Part shown: positions 11,540 to 22,650 of the stretch, one piece after another | How positions within the stretch are numbered: position 1 is the first letter of the stretch | How the letters are laid out: each line of letters opens with the position of its first letter | DNA from: Cyclina sinensis | Taxonomy: Eukaryota > Mollusca > Bivalvia > Venerida > Veneridae | Assembly: GCA_012932295.1 (NCBI GenBank) | Contig: JAAONU010000014.1 | Span: 1,116,001-1,180,000, forward strand | Direction: 5' to 3' | DNA length: 64,000 nucleotides | Made by a program: the position numbers and the translations under genes | The notes under the pieces: generated by a model | What the model was told of the DNA's origin: nothing | What the model saw: the letters and a program-made list of their open reading frames with translations, nothing else | Database searches by the model: none

Positions 11540-12588
11540 CAAGAGAGGTTTGTTAAACATACATGCCCCCCTATTGCATTATTTCTAGAGGCAGCCATGA
11601 AGTTTTGAGGAGCCACGACCAAGTGTTCTATAGTTACTGATTGGAAACCATTTTGCTATTCAAGGACACTATGCCCTTGGCCTTTGTTCTTGTGACCTGA
11701 AAAACAAAAGGGCTCATCTATAGGTCATGAACAACTTATATACTAAGTTTAATGAACATTGGCCCAAGTATTCTACAGTTATTAATCAGAAACCATTTTG
11801 CTTTTCAAGGTCACTGTGACCCTTGACGTTTGACCAAATGACCTGAAAAACGATAGTTGTCATCTACTGATCATGACAAACCTATATACTAAGTCTGACG
11901 AACCTAGACCCAAGGATTCCCTAGACATTCAGCAAAAACTGTTTTGATTTTCAAGGTTACTGTGACCATGACCTTTGACCTAATAATCCTAAAATCTACA
12001 AGGGTCATCTTATTGTCATGACCAAACTTCCTATGAAGTTTTGAGAAGCTGGGACCAAGAGTTCTATAGTTATTGATCAGAAACCATTTTGCTATACAAA
12101 GTCACTGTGACCTTGACCTTTGACCTGATGACCTCAAAAACTATAAGTGTCATCTTCTAGTCATGGCCAACATACACACTAAGTTTGAACAACCTGGAAC
12201 CAAGAGTTCTATAGTTATTGGTTGGAAACTGTTTTGCCTTTCAAGGTCACTGTGACATTGACTTTTGATCTGGTGACTTGAAAAACTACAGGGGTCATCC
12301 ACTGGACATGACAACCTATAAACCAAGTTTGAACAATCTGGGACCAAGGGTTCTATAGATATTTGTCAAAAATCGTTTTGCTACTCAAGGTCACTATGAC
12401 CTTGACCTTTAACCTGGTGACCTAAAAAACTATAGGGGTCATCTACTAGTCATGAACAATCTAAATACCATGTCTGAGGAAGGTGGGTCCAAGGGTTCCC
12501 TAGATTTTGACCGACAGACATTTGCAAAACTATATACCCCCTTATCTTTGATGGGGGACATAACTGCTAGGTATCTGGCAGCAGTTTT

Positions 12589-12622
<34 letters not shown>
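11540..12622 (+). mobile_element. Helentron-like element with 145-bp cores and oestrogen-type half-site clusters
   Basis: It starts CAAGAGAGGTTTGTTAAACA. Six core units recur with 144-146 bp spacing: AAACCATTTTG-like words at 11645, 11790, 11936, 12081, 12226 and 12370. Each unit holds a TGACC cluster such as CACTGTGACCTTGACCTTTG. Near the end it has CCGACAGACA, a CCCCC/GGGGG hairpin (about 12537-12558), AACTGCT/AGCAGTT (about 12562-12586) and an A30 tract (12593-12622). GGTCACTGTGACC at 11809-11821 and GGTCACTATGACC at 12389-12401 match the GGTCAnnnTGACC palindrome exactly. It has no coding capacity. Confidence 0.7.
12593..12622. repeat. A30 homopolymer
   Basis: Thirty consecutive A's sit directly after the terminal hairpin region of the element at 11540. 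They may be an expanded target A-tract. The length is likely polymorphic. Confidence 0.9.
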
Positions 12623-12624
<2 letters not shown>

Positions 12625-12889
12625 CTGTAAAACACTTTTCTAAATATCTCTTGGAAAACACCCTTTAAGCAAATCTGTTAAACAATTCCTCTGCTAATGT
12701 ATTACAGCACTGGGAAACAAATTCCATTTTCTCATTTACATGATTAATTTACAAACAAGAAATTCCCATGCTAATTTGATAAGTGGACATAAATGTTTCT
12801 TTAATCAAGCAAATTCTATGATGAATTAGGGTTAAAGGCACAAGGTTTAAGGATCTCTCCAAAACTGAAAATAGTTATTTTCCTACAGC

Positions 12890-14985
12890 CACCCTTTGAA
12901 TACAGACTGATTCTTAAATTTACCCTTCAAAAACAGTCCAATGCATAAAAGCAGTTCTCTGAATTCAGTCTAATTCCTTCATCAGCCATCTGAATACAGT
13001 CTGATTTCTGAAGAAACTCTCTAAATAGAGTTTTATTTCTGAAGCAGCTTTCTGAATACCATCTGATTTCTGAAGCAGCAACACTCTGAATACAGTCTGA
13101 TTCCTACAGCAGATTTCTGAATGCAGTCTGATTCCTCTGGTGGTTCTCCGAATTCAGTCTAATTCCTTCATCAGCCTCTGAATACAGTCTGACTTAAGAA
13201 GCAGCTCTCTGAATACAGTTTGATTTCTGAAGCAGCTCTCTGAATGCAGTCTGATTCATATAGCAGCACTCTAATAACAGTTTTATTTCTACAGCAGCTC
13301 TTTGATCACTGTCTTATTTCTACAGCAGCTTTCTGAATACAGTCTTATCCCTACAGCAATTCTCTGAATTCAGTCTAATTCCTTCACCAGTCCTCTGAAT
13401 ACAGACTAATTTCTGAAGCAGATTTTTGAAGTAGCTGTCTGTATACAGTCTGATTGCTAAAGCAGCTCTCTGAATACAGTCTGATTTCTGAATACAGTCT
13501 GATTCCTATAGCAATTCTCTGAATTCAATCAAACTACTTAACCAGCCCTCTGATTACAGTTACATTTCTGGAGCAGCTTTCTGATTTCTGAAGCAGCTCG
13601 CTGAAACAGTCTAATTAATGAAGCAGGTCTCTGAATAAAGTCTGATTTTTCAAGCAGCTCTCTAAATACAGTTTGATTTCTGAAGCAGCTCTCTAAATAC
13701 AGTCTAATTCCTATAGAAGTTCTATGAATTCATCCTAATTTCTTCATCAGCCCTCTGATACAGTCTGCTCTCTAAATACAGTGTGATTTTCAAAGCAGCT
13801 CTCTAAATACAGTTTAATTTCTATATCAGTTCTCTAAATTCATTATAATATCTTCATCAGCCCTCTTAATACAGTCTGATTTCTAAAGCAACTCTCTGAA
13901 TACAGTCTGATCATTCAAGCAGCTCTCTGAATACAGTTTGATTTCTGAAGCAGTTTTCTGAATACAGTCTGATTTCTAAAGTAGCTCTTTGAATACAGTC
14001 TGATTTCTGGAGCAGCTCTGTGAATACAGTTTGATTTCTGAAGCAGCTTACTGAATACAGCCTGACTGCTATAGCTGTTCTCTGAATTCATTTTTATTCC
14101 TTCAGAATTCATCAGTGATCTGAATACAGTCTGATTTTTTAAGCATCTGTCTGAATGCAGTCTGATCTTTGTAGCAGCTCTCTGAATACAGTCTGATATC
14201 TGAAGCAGCTTTCTGAAAACAGTCAGATTCCTTTAGCAGTTCTCTAAATTCATTCTAATTCCTTCATCAGCCCTCTGAATAAAGTCTGATTTCTGAAGCC
14301 ACTCCCTGAAACCAGTCTGATTTCTGAAGCAGCTCTCTAAATACAGTCTGATTTCTGAAGCAGCTTTCTGAATTCAGTTGGATTCTTATAGCAGATCTCT
14401 AAATTCATTCTTATTTCTTCATCAGCCCACTGAATATAGTCTGATTTCTAAAGCAGCTCTCTGAAAAAAGTTTGACTTTTCTATCAGCCCTCTGGTTTCT
14501 ATAATAGCTTTCTGATTACAGTCTGATTTCTACAGCGGGTTTATGAATACAGTCTGATTTGTAAAGCAGCTCTCTAAATATAGTCTTATTTCTAAAGCAG
14601 CTCTCTGAATACAGTTTGTTTTTTATAGCAGCTCTCTGAATACAATTAGCAGCTTTCTAAATACAGTCTGATTTCTAAAGAAACCCTCCAATACAGTCAG
14701 ATTCCTATAGTAGCTCTCTTCACACCAATAGCAGCTCTCTGAATACAGTCTGATCAGCTCTCAGAATACAGACTGATTTCAACAGCAGCTCTCTGAATAC
14801 CTTCACAGCTCTTTGAATACAGTCTGATATCTACAGCAGCTCTTGAATACAGGCTGATTTCTATAGCATCTCTCTGAATAAATTTTGATTCCTATACACA
14901 GATGTCTGAATACAGTCTGATTTCTGAAGCAGCTCTCCAAATACAGTCTGATTTCTAAAGCAGCTCTCTAAATACATCATTTTTT
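12890..14985. repeat. 2.1-kb minisatellite, 31-bp unit
   Basis: The consensus unit is CTCTCTGAATACAGTCTGAT followed by TTCTGAAGCAG, with roughly 65 diverged copies. A variant, TTCTCTGAATTCAGTCTAAT with CCTTCATCAG, recurs irregularly (for example about 12956, 13145, 13360, 13720, 14240), which suggests an eroded higher-order pattern. Truncated units are common (for example 13490-13520, 14640-14760). It is unrelated in sequence to the 31-bp array at 5968. Confidence 0.9.
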
Positions 14986-15313
14986 TAAATTTAGAGAGTA
15001 TAAAAACATGCAACTGTCATTATGGCTATAAGTTATAGCCTATAACAATATCAGGTTCTCCAGAACAAAAATGCTGTTGACAAAGTGGTAATGCCCTCGA
15101 ATAAAAAGAAATTCCAGTAAAACTTATAGACTGTATGTCCATCTCCAGTTGTAAGTGAAACTTGATTTGAACCAGCAACCTCAACCTCTGTGCTCTAACC
15201 CCTCAACCACTGCTAATGAAGCTTATCTTAAGTTAAGGTTCAATTTAACCCACTGGTTCTAAGAAACCTTTAAGAAAACAAGTTATATAGGCTGACTGGC
15301 ACTACATCTACTA

Positions 15314-15592
15314 TAAAAGGTAAAGGTAAAGTGTTTGTTTATTATAGTGTCACGCCTATTGAAAGGGTCAGCCATATCTGACTTATGAGACACCTTATTC
15401 TGTTGCACATTTACCTCCCGAATCCTATCCTTTAATGCCAGGCATCAGGCAGGTGGGCATACGTTAACCATTCTTTAACTAGCTGGCGGCTCACCAACCG
15501 GCCGCATCGGAACGGACCCCTGGTGGGATTCAAACCTTCAACCTCCCGCTCCCAAGGTGGATGCCTTAACCACTAGGCCAGGGAGACGGTAC
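15314..15592 (-). mobile_element. tRNA-derived SINE, copy 2
   Basis: Read on the minus strand, it has a Pol III A box (TGGCCTAGTGGTTAAGG, 15564-15580) and a B box (GGTTTGAATCC, 15526-15536). A non-tRNA body of about 200 bp follows, then a tail of CTTTACCTTTACCTTT. The head could be a tRNA pseudogene on its own, but the diverged copy at 181-425 shares head and body, so this is a SINE. No target duplication is obvious. Confidence 0.8.
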
Positions 15593-15750
15593 TTTATGCA
15601 CCCCAATTTCACTTTTATTAGGTATTAACTGAATCTTAATCTAAACTACTAATTTTTACAGAGTTTCATGGAAGATATAGGGAACATTTTGTCTTTTTGC
15701 TTTAAAGTTCTAAAAAATGCATAATATAAGAGTGATATAAAACAACTCAC

Positions 15751-15994
15751 CTTTGTTTCAAATTACATAAAACTGGTTGCTCACATCCTATTAATCCTTC
15801 TATCAAGCATCACTGTTTTTTCTCCCGAAGAAATATAAACTGTGTATGATGTAAATGTGCCAGAAATGATCTAACACCACACATCGAATAATAGCTGATA
15901 ATCATTGATTGCGAGCTTGTGAACAACCCAGACTTTCTAAGATTTCTAATTAAGCTTTTGCCAGATAAGGATGTCTCTTCAAAAGATAATTTGC
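15751..15994 (-). CDS. Candidate exon with one in-frame TGA
   Basis: On the minus strand a strong acceptor (AAAAACCTTTTTTCAG, ending at 15995) and a strong donor (AAAG|GTGAGT, GT at 15750-15749) bound 244 bp. Two frames close at once. The third, entered in phase 1 (x|GC AAA TTA), is open except for one TGA at 15812-15810. Before the stop it reads GKLSFEETSLSGKSLI, then NLRKSGLFTSSQSMII and FLREKKQ; after it the frame stays open for 19 codons (CLIEGLIGCEQPVLCNLKQ) to the donor. The stop lies 59 nt before the donor. This fits a decayed exon (CGA to TGA), an NMD-type exon, or a last coding exon with a 3' UTR intron. The phase fits the exon at 54670-54727. The protein is not recognised. Confidence 0.45.
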
Positions 15995-16823
15995 CTGAAA
16001 AAAGGTTTTTATAATCTAGAACAAAAGGCAAATCTATATTTGGTGATCACAGGATAGACATTGTCATGAAATAGGTTATTTGGGAAAAAATTACTTTGCC
16101 AAAAGTTAAATTCTATTGGAGAGTATCTACTAAATGAAGAAGGGTAGTCTCTACATTTTTAGATGTCATACTAAGGAGATCATGGAGAAACATGTTCTTC
16201 AATTAAACCAACAATACAACTGCAGATGTTAGACTGGATGCAGGTATGAAGATTACTTTGTAGAAACAATCCTTTCACTGTGTATAAAACTTCTGGGACA
16301 AGGCTAGAAAAAGATCTTCTCCATTGTCATTTATTTACAGATAAATAACCTTAAAAAACGTTTATCCTAAAATTTTAAAACTTGATGACACATAAAGAAT
16401 GCATCATCCTAAGTTTAAAGGCTTAGGACACTGCCTAAACTGATTTATACAGTTTTTTTTTTTTAAATAAAGAAAGCCTATGGAGAATGTTGGAATATAT
16501 TTGGCAAGGCTAAAAAACATAAAAATCCTTACAAAATCACCTTTTACTGTCTCTTCTTATCACTATCCAATCAATACTATTTTCATCCAACTCTAGACTG
16601 ATGATATTAACAGCAAACTTATTTCTATCCTTCCTGACTTGCTGCAGTATCTCTTAAACATCAGCTGTCTCGTGAAATTTACATCTTTTGAAGAAAAGAC
16701 AGAAATTCTAGTGCACCGTAAATGCAGAGAGTAAATATTTCAAAACAGAAACTTTAACAATAATGAAAACTAATGTATTAAGAATGTAAAATATCTGTTG
16801 TATGTATTACGCTTACCCTTTAA
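15995..16823. other. AT-rich stretch without a supportable gene
   Basis: It would be intronic if the minus-strand exon at 15751-15994 is real. No repeat or element end was seen. Confidence 0.4.
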
Positions 16824-17057
16824 CCCTTTCCTCCATATATACATCTTTATGGCTTGGGTAAACAGTGTAGATCCAGATCAGCCGGCACATCTGTGCCGTC
16901 TGATCAAGATCTACACTGTTTGCCTTTTGATACATTAGGTTATTTCTGACCAAAAAGCGACCAGTGCAGATCCTGATCAGACGGCACGGATGTGCCGGCT
17001 GATCTGGATCTACACTGGTCGCACATGCGTAAAAATGCGTATAAATGGAGTAAAGGG
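16824..17057. mobile_element. 234-bp palindromic MITE flanked by TTAA
   Basis: TTAA stands at 16820-16823 and 17058-17061. The ends are CCCTTTCCTCCAT...ATGGAGTAAAGGG. Almost the whole element is one large inverted repeat: AGATCCAGATCAGCCGGCAC at about 16870 is matched by its complement near 16990, and each half also folds locally (CAGTGTAGATC / GATCTACACTG). A TTAA target is typical of piggyBac and Kolobok elements. It is non-coding. A degenerate relative lies at 28425-28535. Confidence 0.8.
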
Positions 17058-17394
17058 TTAAGTCTGTAACACCATAAATCCTCAGAAAGAGTTAAATTCG
17101 TTAAAATTGATATCTTTCCCTGTCCTACTTTATTGATGTGTCTTTCGTCTAGGTAAGTGGAACAACACTTATTCAAAATACATTACCAGACAAAATTGCC
17201 ATGCATGCATCAAGGACACCGACATGAAAATTTTCCATTCGAACATTCAAGAGAATAAACAATTTGCTATATTTTCTAAGTAAGAAGGGGCACAATTTTG
17301 TCAATATAAGGGCATGAGTTATGGAACCTATTGTGTAAACTAATAATAACACCAATTAAGTTTGTATAAAGTCTAAATCAAATACATCAATAGG

Positions 17395-17703
17395 TTCCAG
17401 AAATATTCAAGGAAATGTAGATTTTTGGAAAATTTTCAATCTGAAAAAGGGGGATAACTTTGTGAAATCAAAGGTACCATTTTGAAATATTTCAAGTTTA
17501 TTTGTTGCCACTGCAACCAAATTTTACAACATAGGAATAAAGCAAAATAATTTAAATATTCTCCAAATTGCCATCTATCCATGTTTCAAGTTTCATGAAA
17601 ATATTCCAAGTAGTTTTTGAATTATCACAGGATCCAGTTTTTGCAGACGGACAGACATAGGGTAAATGTATAGGCTCCACCAGTGAACCGGTAGGTGACT
17701 AAC
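17395..17703 (+). mobile_element. 3' part of a Helentron-like element, TAGTCCCC family
   Basis: It carries the family phrases CCATCTATCCATGTTTCAAG and ATCACAGGATCCAGTTTTTG, then GACGGACAGACA and GAACCGGTAGGTGACTAA. The terminal hairpin is only partly intact (TAGGCTCCACC / GGTAGGTGACTA). The 5' start is missing. Confidence 0.65.
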
Positions 17704-18149
17704 AATAATATCCATGTATTCAATTTTTTTTTTTTAAATTTTGTACTATCAAGAATTACCATATTAACAGCAAGAAATCTTTTTACTGTAAAATATCATT
17801 CTTTTCCAAATTTTTCATTTCTGACATGTAAAATTTCAACTCTCAGTGACCCAACAAAACAGCTGTCACTGTAGGTGACAAATGCTCTCAAGGGCTTTTG
17901 TGTAAGGAAGTGTTTGGCTTGCTTGTTTAAGTGAAATGACAAATCTATTCAAACTGTAAGAATGTCCATCTAAATTTATTGACCTAAAGTTTCAAACTTA
18001 AGACACAAGCATTCAGGTGAGCATCATTCTGTAAGTTTGGAGCATCATTCTTACCTTTACCATCAACTCTGCTACATGAAATTAAATTTGTGCCAATTTA
18101 TTTCAAAATCCTTTTAGGTTCCACTGAGTTACAAATAGGAAACAGTTAC

Positions 18150-18890
18150 ATGTAAGTGTTTGGCATTATGGACAAATATAAGATGGACAGTCATTTGGAA
18201 CATGTTATTCAAAAATCCTGTCAAGAATCACTAAGAGACAAAGCAGACGCAAACACACAGGGTAGCAGTATTCTAGATCATAAAACAATAGACAAACAGA
18301 CAGACAGACATGTTGAATATTTGTACTTTTTATTTAAAAATCCTTTCATGTATCAGTGAGATATTGAGCTGACACAATAATAGGTAGTATTCTATGTTTG
18401 TCGGCAGTACAGATGAAACAGAAATCTTGTGACACACTGCCTCAATCTGGTGAATATTTGAGCCAAGTAAATCAAGCAGGCTGGTATGTACTAATGATGT
18501 TCAGAGCACACATTAACCTACATGAAGGCAGTACTCCATATCATTTGACAGTACAGATGACAGACAGATCAATATTGTTTGCGACACATTGCCTAAATAT
18601 TGGAAATATTAAATTTCTTGGCAAGTTAATTTTAAATCCTGTCATTTTCAAACGAGTTATAGAGCAGACAGGAACATACAGAAAGGCAGTATTCTATATA
18701 ATTTCGAAAATGGATGGCCAGTCAGTCAGACAGATGGTTTGTGACATGTTGCTTCTACCTGGGGAACACTGTACCAAGTCATTTCAAAATTCTTTCATTA
18801 AACACATTTTTACAGTAGACACAGACATAAAGCCTGGCAGTATTCTATTTCAGTTAAAAAACATTTTGTGATCTTGACCTAAGAACCCCT
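18150..18890. repeat. Degenerate ~145-150-bp tandem repeat (CAGTACAGATGA family)
   Basis: Each unit has CAGTACAGATGACAGACAGA, then a 'TGTGACACATTGCCT' block, 'GGTGAACATTTG' and 'AGCAGACAGGAACAT'. Markers lie at about 18405, 18549 and 18700. A 157-codon plus-strand frame (18398-18871) is open across several units. It is repeat-derived because unit spacing is near a multiple of three, and I do not consider it a gene. The same family occurs at about 35400-35640 (and its duplicates) and at 62880-64000. Confidence 0.7.
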
Positions 18891-18949
18891 GGTTTTGTTT
18901 GCAACATAGCATGTTGCAAGTTATATCAAATTCTTATATATAAACTAGA

Positions 18950-19380
18950 ACTCTGCGAGTCGGACAATTGTTGCCTGATGATAGCATATCAGTTATTTAA
19001 CTTTTTTTCTATGGAATGGGGAATTTGTAGGCCCCAGACAAGAATTAAGTATGAAAAATTACAAAGGGCAATAACTCAAAAATTAATCAAAATAGAGCAA
19101 TGGTTCTTTCCCACTGCAACTCCCCACAATGAGATCTATTAACTAGTATGAAGTTTCAAATTAATATCTTCAATACTTTTCGTGTTATGCCCCAGACAAA
19201 AATTAAGTATGAAAAAATACAAAGGGCAATAAGTCAAAAATTATGTGAAAAAGAGTTATGGTTCTTTGGCACTGCACCTTTCCACAATGAGATCTATTCA
19301 CCTATGAAGTTTCAGGTTGATATCTCCAGTACTTTTAGAGTTATGCTGTGGACAAGCAAAATGGGATGCCGACACTGACA
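18950..19380. repeat. Degenerate ~157-bp tandem repeat fragment
   Basis: Two to three units share CAGACAA..ATTAAGTATGAA, AAAGGGCAATAA, 'CACAATGAGATCTATT' and 'ATGAAGTTTCA' (markers at 19031, 19189 and about 19345). The same core occurs at 33380-33700 and 52400-52850, where it sits in elements with terminal hairpins. Here both ends are eroded. Confidence 0.65.
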
Positions 19381-20477
19381 CACAACACAAGTAACAACTT
19401 GTGTCCACTGACTATAGTAAGACGACACAAAAAGACAGCATTGCAGAGCCAACACAAATTGTGCACAGGACAGAGATGGACAGTATGTGTGATTAATGAA
19501 AGAGGGATGTATTTAGATCAACAGCACTACCATATCAAAATGCTATTATTAATCTGAAATGTCTGTCAAAGTGGATTCGTAAACAGAAGTGTAGAATTAA
19601 GTCTTTGAAAACCAAGCCAGGAAAAACAGAGTTAAGCAGAACGATCTACTGAATGCCTGATTTCTACCACATGATTCTAGATTCTTGTAATTGAATCATT
19701 ATTGATTAAAGTGCCCAACTCAGGCTGCCAAGTTGACTCTTACATCAGACAATGAAATCAAAGATTTACAGTATTTAAATGGTGCTTTTGAAATACTTGA
19801 AAATTAAAACCTGTACAAAATAACAGGATACTGAATTATCATTTCCGATATTAATCTATTCAGTCATTCTTTTATTTTCTTTAAACCGGCATATTTCTAA
19901 ACGTTCAGCATACTGAATCGGAAACTTCAACTATTCAACATGTAAAACAAGTCACTACAAAAACGACCATGGAAAGTAACCAGTGTTACTCCTTCAGCTG
20001 ATGACTATCACACTTCTGGGATATTGGCACACTGCAAACACATGTGCCTTGTGACTGAAGTCTTCAGTGATTTATAGGAAAGGTGACAAACAGATACTGC
20101 AGAATGTCTTACTGAACATTTACATTTGCTCTTCCTGTTCTCTTTAGAGACATTTTTTTATGACTGAACAGTTTGATACACTTACTAAAAGCAATTGTCT
20201 GTTATCACAGAAACCACTTTGCAATATTCATGTTTATTGATAATGATACAAGCACCTGAGGATTTGTCTTATTCTAATGGCTTTATCAAAACCTTACACA
20301 ACTATTTGACAAGCCCACTTGTTTTCTTGTTGTAAGCAATTAGCTGCCAGATTTAAGGCTTCTTCCACACGAAACACCTGTAAACAGTCAAACACCAGCC
20401 AAGAACTGTAGAAGCTAGATTCTTATGGTATTTCAGTATTTCCAGTAATATTTATTGTAAAGCAAAGCCTTGTTTAA
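19381..20477. other. Stretch without a supportable feature
   Basis: No gene, repeat array or element border was recognised. Confidence 0.4.
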
Positions 20478-22650
20478 CAAGAACTGTCACTGTAAGATGA
20501 AAATCCCCCTAAAGTGATGATTTGACCTTTGAGCTAAGGACCAGATGAGTATAAATTGTAGATCACTCAAAAGAAGTTTTTTTGGGTTTTTTTACAATTT
20601 GACCTTGATGTAAATGTAGGAGTCATGGTAAAAAAACAACAAGAGGGCCATGATGGCCCTGTATCGCTCACCTGAGTATGACTGCTTTTAACAAAGTTGC
20701 TATGGACCTGGTTAATTGACCCCAGATGACCCATATTCGAATCTGACCTAGAAATTATTGAAACAATCTCTCTGACAAATTTCTAGGTTATTTGTACCGA
20801 AAATGTTACTTCTAGAGTATTAACAAAGTTTTTCCATATTTGGGCTCTGTGACCTAGTTTTTTTCCCCAGAGGACCCATATTTAAACTTGACCTAGAAAT
20901 CCTCAAGGCAACCTTTCTGACAAATTTCCAGATTATTTGAGTTGAAAATGTAACCTCTAGAGTGTAAACAAGATTTTTCTATTTTTGGGCTCTGCGACCT
21001 AGTTTTTTACCCCAGAGGACCCATATTTGAACCTGACCTAAAATTCCTCAAGGCAACCTTTCTGACAAATTTCCAGATTATTTGAGTTGAAAATGTAACC
21101 TCTAGAGTGTTAACAAGATTTTTCTATTTTGGGGCTCTGCGACCTAGTTTTTGAACCCAGATGACCCATATTCGAACTTGAGCAACAAATCATAGAAGCA
21201 ACCTTTCTGACAAATTTCTAGATTATTTGGACTGAAACTGTAACCTCTAGAGTGTTAACAAGATTTTTCTAATTTTGGGCTCCCCGACCTAGTTTTTGAA
21301 CCCAGATGACCCATATTCGAACTTGAGCAAGAAATCATAGAAGCAACCTTTCTGACAAATTTCCAGATTATTTGGGCTAAAAATGTTACCTCTTTAGTGT
21401 TAACAAGGATTTTCAATATTTGGGCTCTGTGACCTAGTTTTTGAACCCAGATGACCCATATTCGAACTTGACCTAGAAATTGTCAAAGCAACCTTTCTGA
21501 CAGATTTCCAGATTATTTGGACTGAAAATGTAACCTCTAGAGTGTTAACAAGGATTTTCAATATTTGGGCTCTGTGACCTAGTTTTTGACCCCAGATGAC
21601 CCTTATTCGAACTTGACCTAGAAATCGTCAAAGCAACCTTTCTGACAAATTTCTAGATTATTTAGACTGAAAATGTAACCTCTAGAGTGTTAACAAGATT
21701 TTTCTATTTTTGGGCTCCGCGACCTAGTTTTTGAACCCACATGACCAATATTCGAACTTGAGCTAGAAATCATTGATAGAACCTCTCTGACAAATTTCCA
21801 AGATATTTGGACTGAAAAAGTAGCCTCTAGAGTGTTAACAAGGTTTTTCTATATTTGGGCTCTGTGACCTAGTTTTCCAACCCTGATAACCCATGTTCGA
21901 ACTCGTCTGAGATATTAATGAGACAAACATCCTGACCAAGTTTCATGACAATTGAGGCAAAAATGTGACCACTAGAGTGTTAACAAACTAATTGTGGACG
22001 GACGGACGGACGGACGGACGACGGACAAAAGGTGATCAGAAAAGCTCACTCTGTCACTACGTGACAGGTGAGCTAAAAATACAGGTCATTTGAAAGATCT
22101 CTTCCAAAGTGTTGTTGTGTGCAAACATGAATTAAATCTGTTTAGTAAAAAGGGAGTTATGGTCAATATTAAGTATTTTTGACAATTGGTCTTTTGAGGA
22201 TAAGGTCATATGGATTTATGTCAGTGGGAAGGTCTTGTCAAATGGGGTGCTGTGTTCAAGTATGAAGTAAATTCGCTGGAAGTCTTGGGCAATTTAACCT
22301 CAAGGTTTAGGTCATTTAATGGTCATGGAAAAAAATGTCATTTAATTGGAAGATCACTCTTCCCAAAGGGTTGTTGTGTGCTGACATGAAGTAAATCTGT
22401 TAAGGACAAAGGGAGTCATGGTCAATATCAAGTTTTTTTGACAACTTGACCTTCAGGGTCAAGGTCATTCAGGGGTCAAGGTCTTATATGTCAGTGAGAA
22501 TGTCTTACCAAAGGGGTGCTGTGTTCAAGTATGATATGAAGTAAATCCATGTACTAATTAAGAAGCTGTAGGCAAAGTTTTCAGATGGACTGACTAACTG
22601 ACTGACTGACAGATAGCTCATAAACTAATTGCCCCTCTTTGGGGGCATAA
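20478..22650 (+). mobile_element. Helentron-like element (GCCCC..GGGGGC family), split by a nested insertion
   Basis: It starts CAAGAACTGTCACTGTAAGA and ends TTGCCCCTCTTTGGGGGCAT followed by A's, giving the terminal hairpin TGCCCC/GGGGCA. Between these are AGGTCA-rich cores (TTGTTGTGTGC..ACATGAA, GGGTCAAGGTCATTCAGGGG) and an ACTG microsatellite (about 22588-22610). A 1,437-bp pearl-like element (20640-22076) sits inside it at an A-tract, so about 736 bp belong to the host element. Confidence 0.7.
20640..22076 (+). mobile_element. Pearl-like Helentron (HINE) element, 145-bp cores, copy 1
   Basis: The 5' end is CAAGAGGGCCATGATGGCCC (hairpin GGGCCAT/ATGGCCC), then GCTCACCTGAG. Eight core units are spaced exactly 145 bp, with GGGCTC at 20842, 20987, 21132, 21277, 21422, 21567, 21712 and 21857. 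A GGAC/ACGG microsatellite follows (about 21997-22025). The terminal hairpin is AGCTCAC (22043) to GTGACAGGTGAGCT (22074), and the element ends CTAA. No target duplication is seen and the insertion lies in A-rich DNA. It has no coding capacity, so it must be mobilised by an autonomous Helentron elsewhere. Confidence 0.8.

Noticed and set aside
18398..18871. 157-codon plus-strand frame
   Set aside because: It spans several diverged ~145-150-bp repeat units of a family also seen at 35400 and 62880. The openness comes from the repeat and no known domain is visible.
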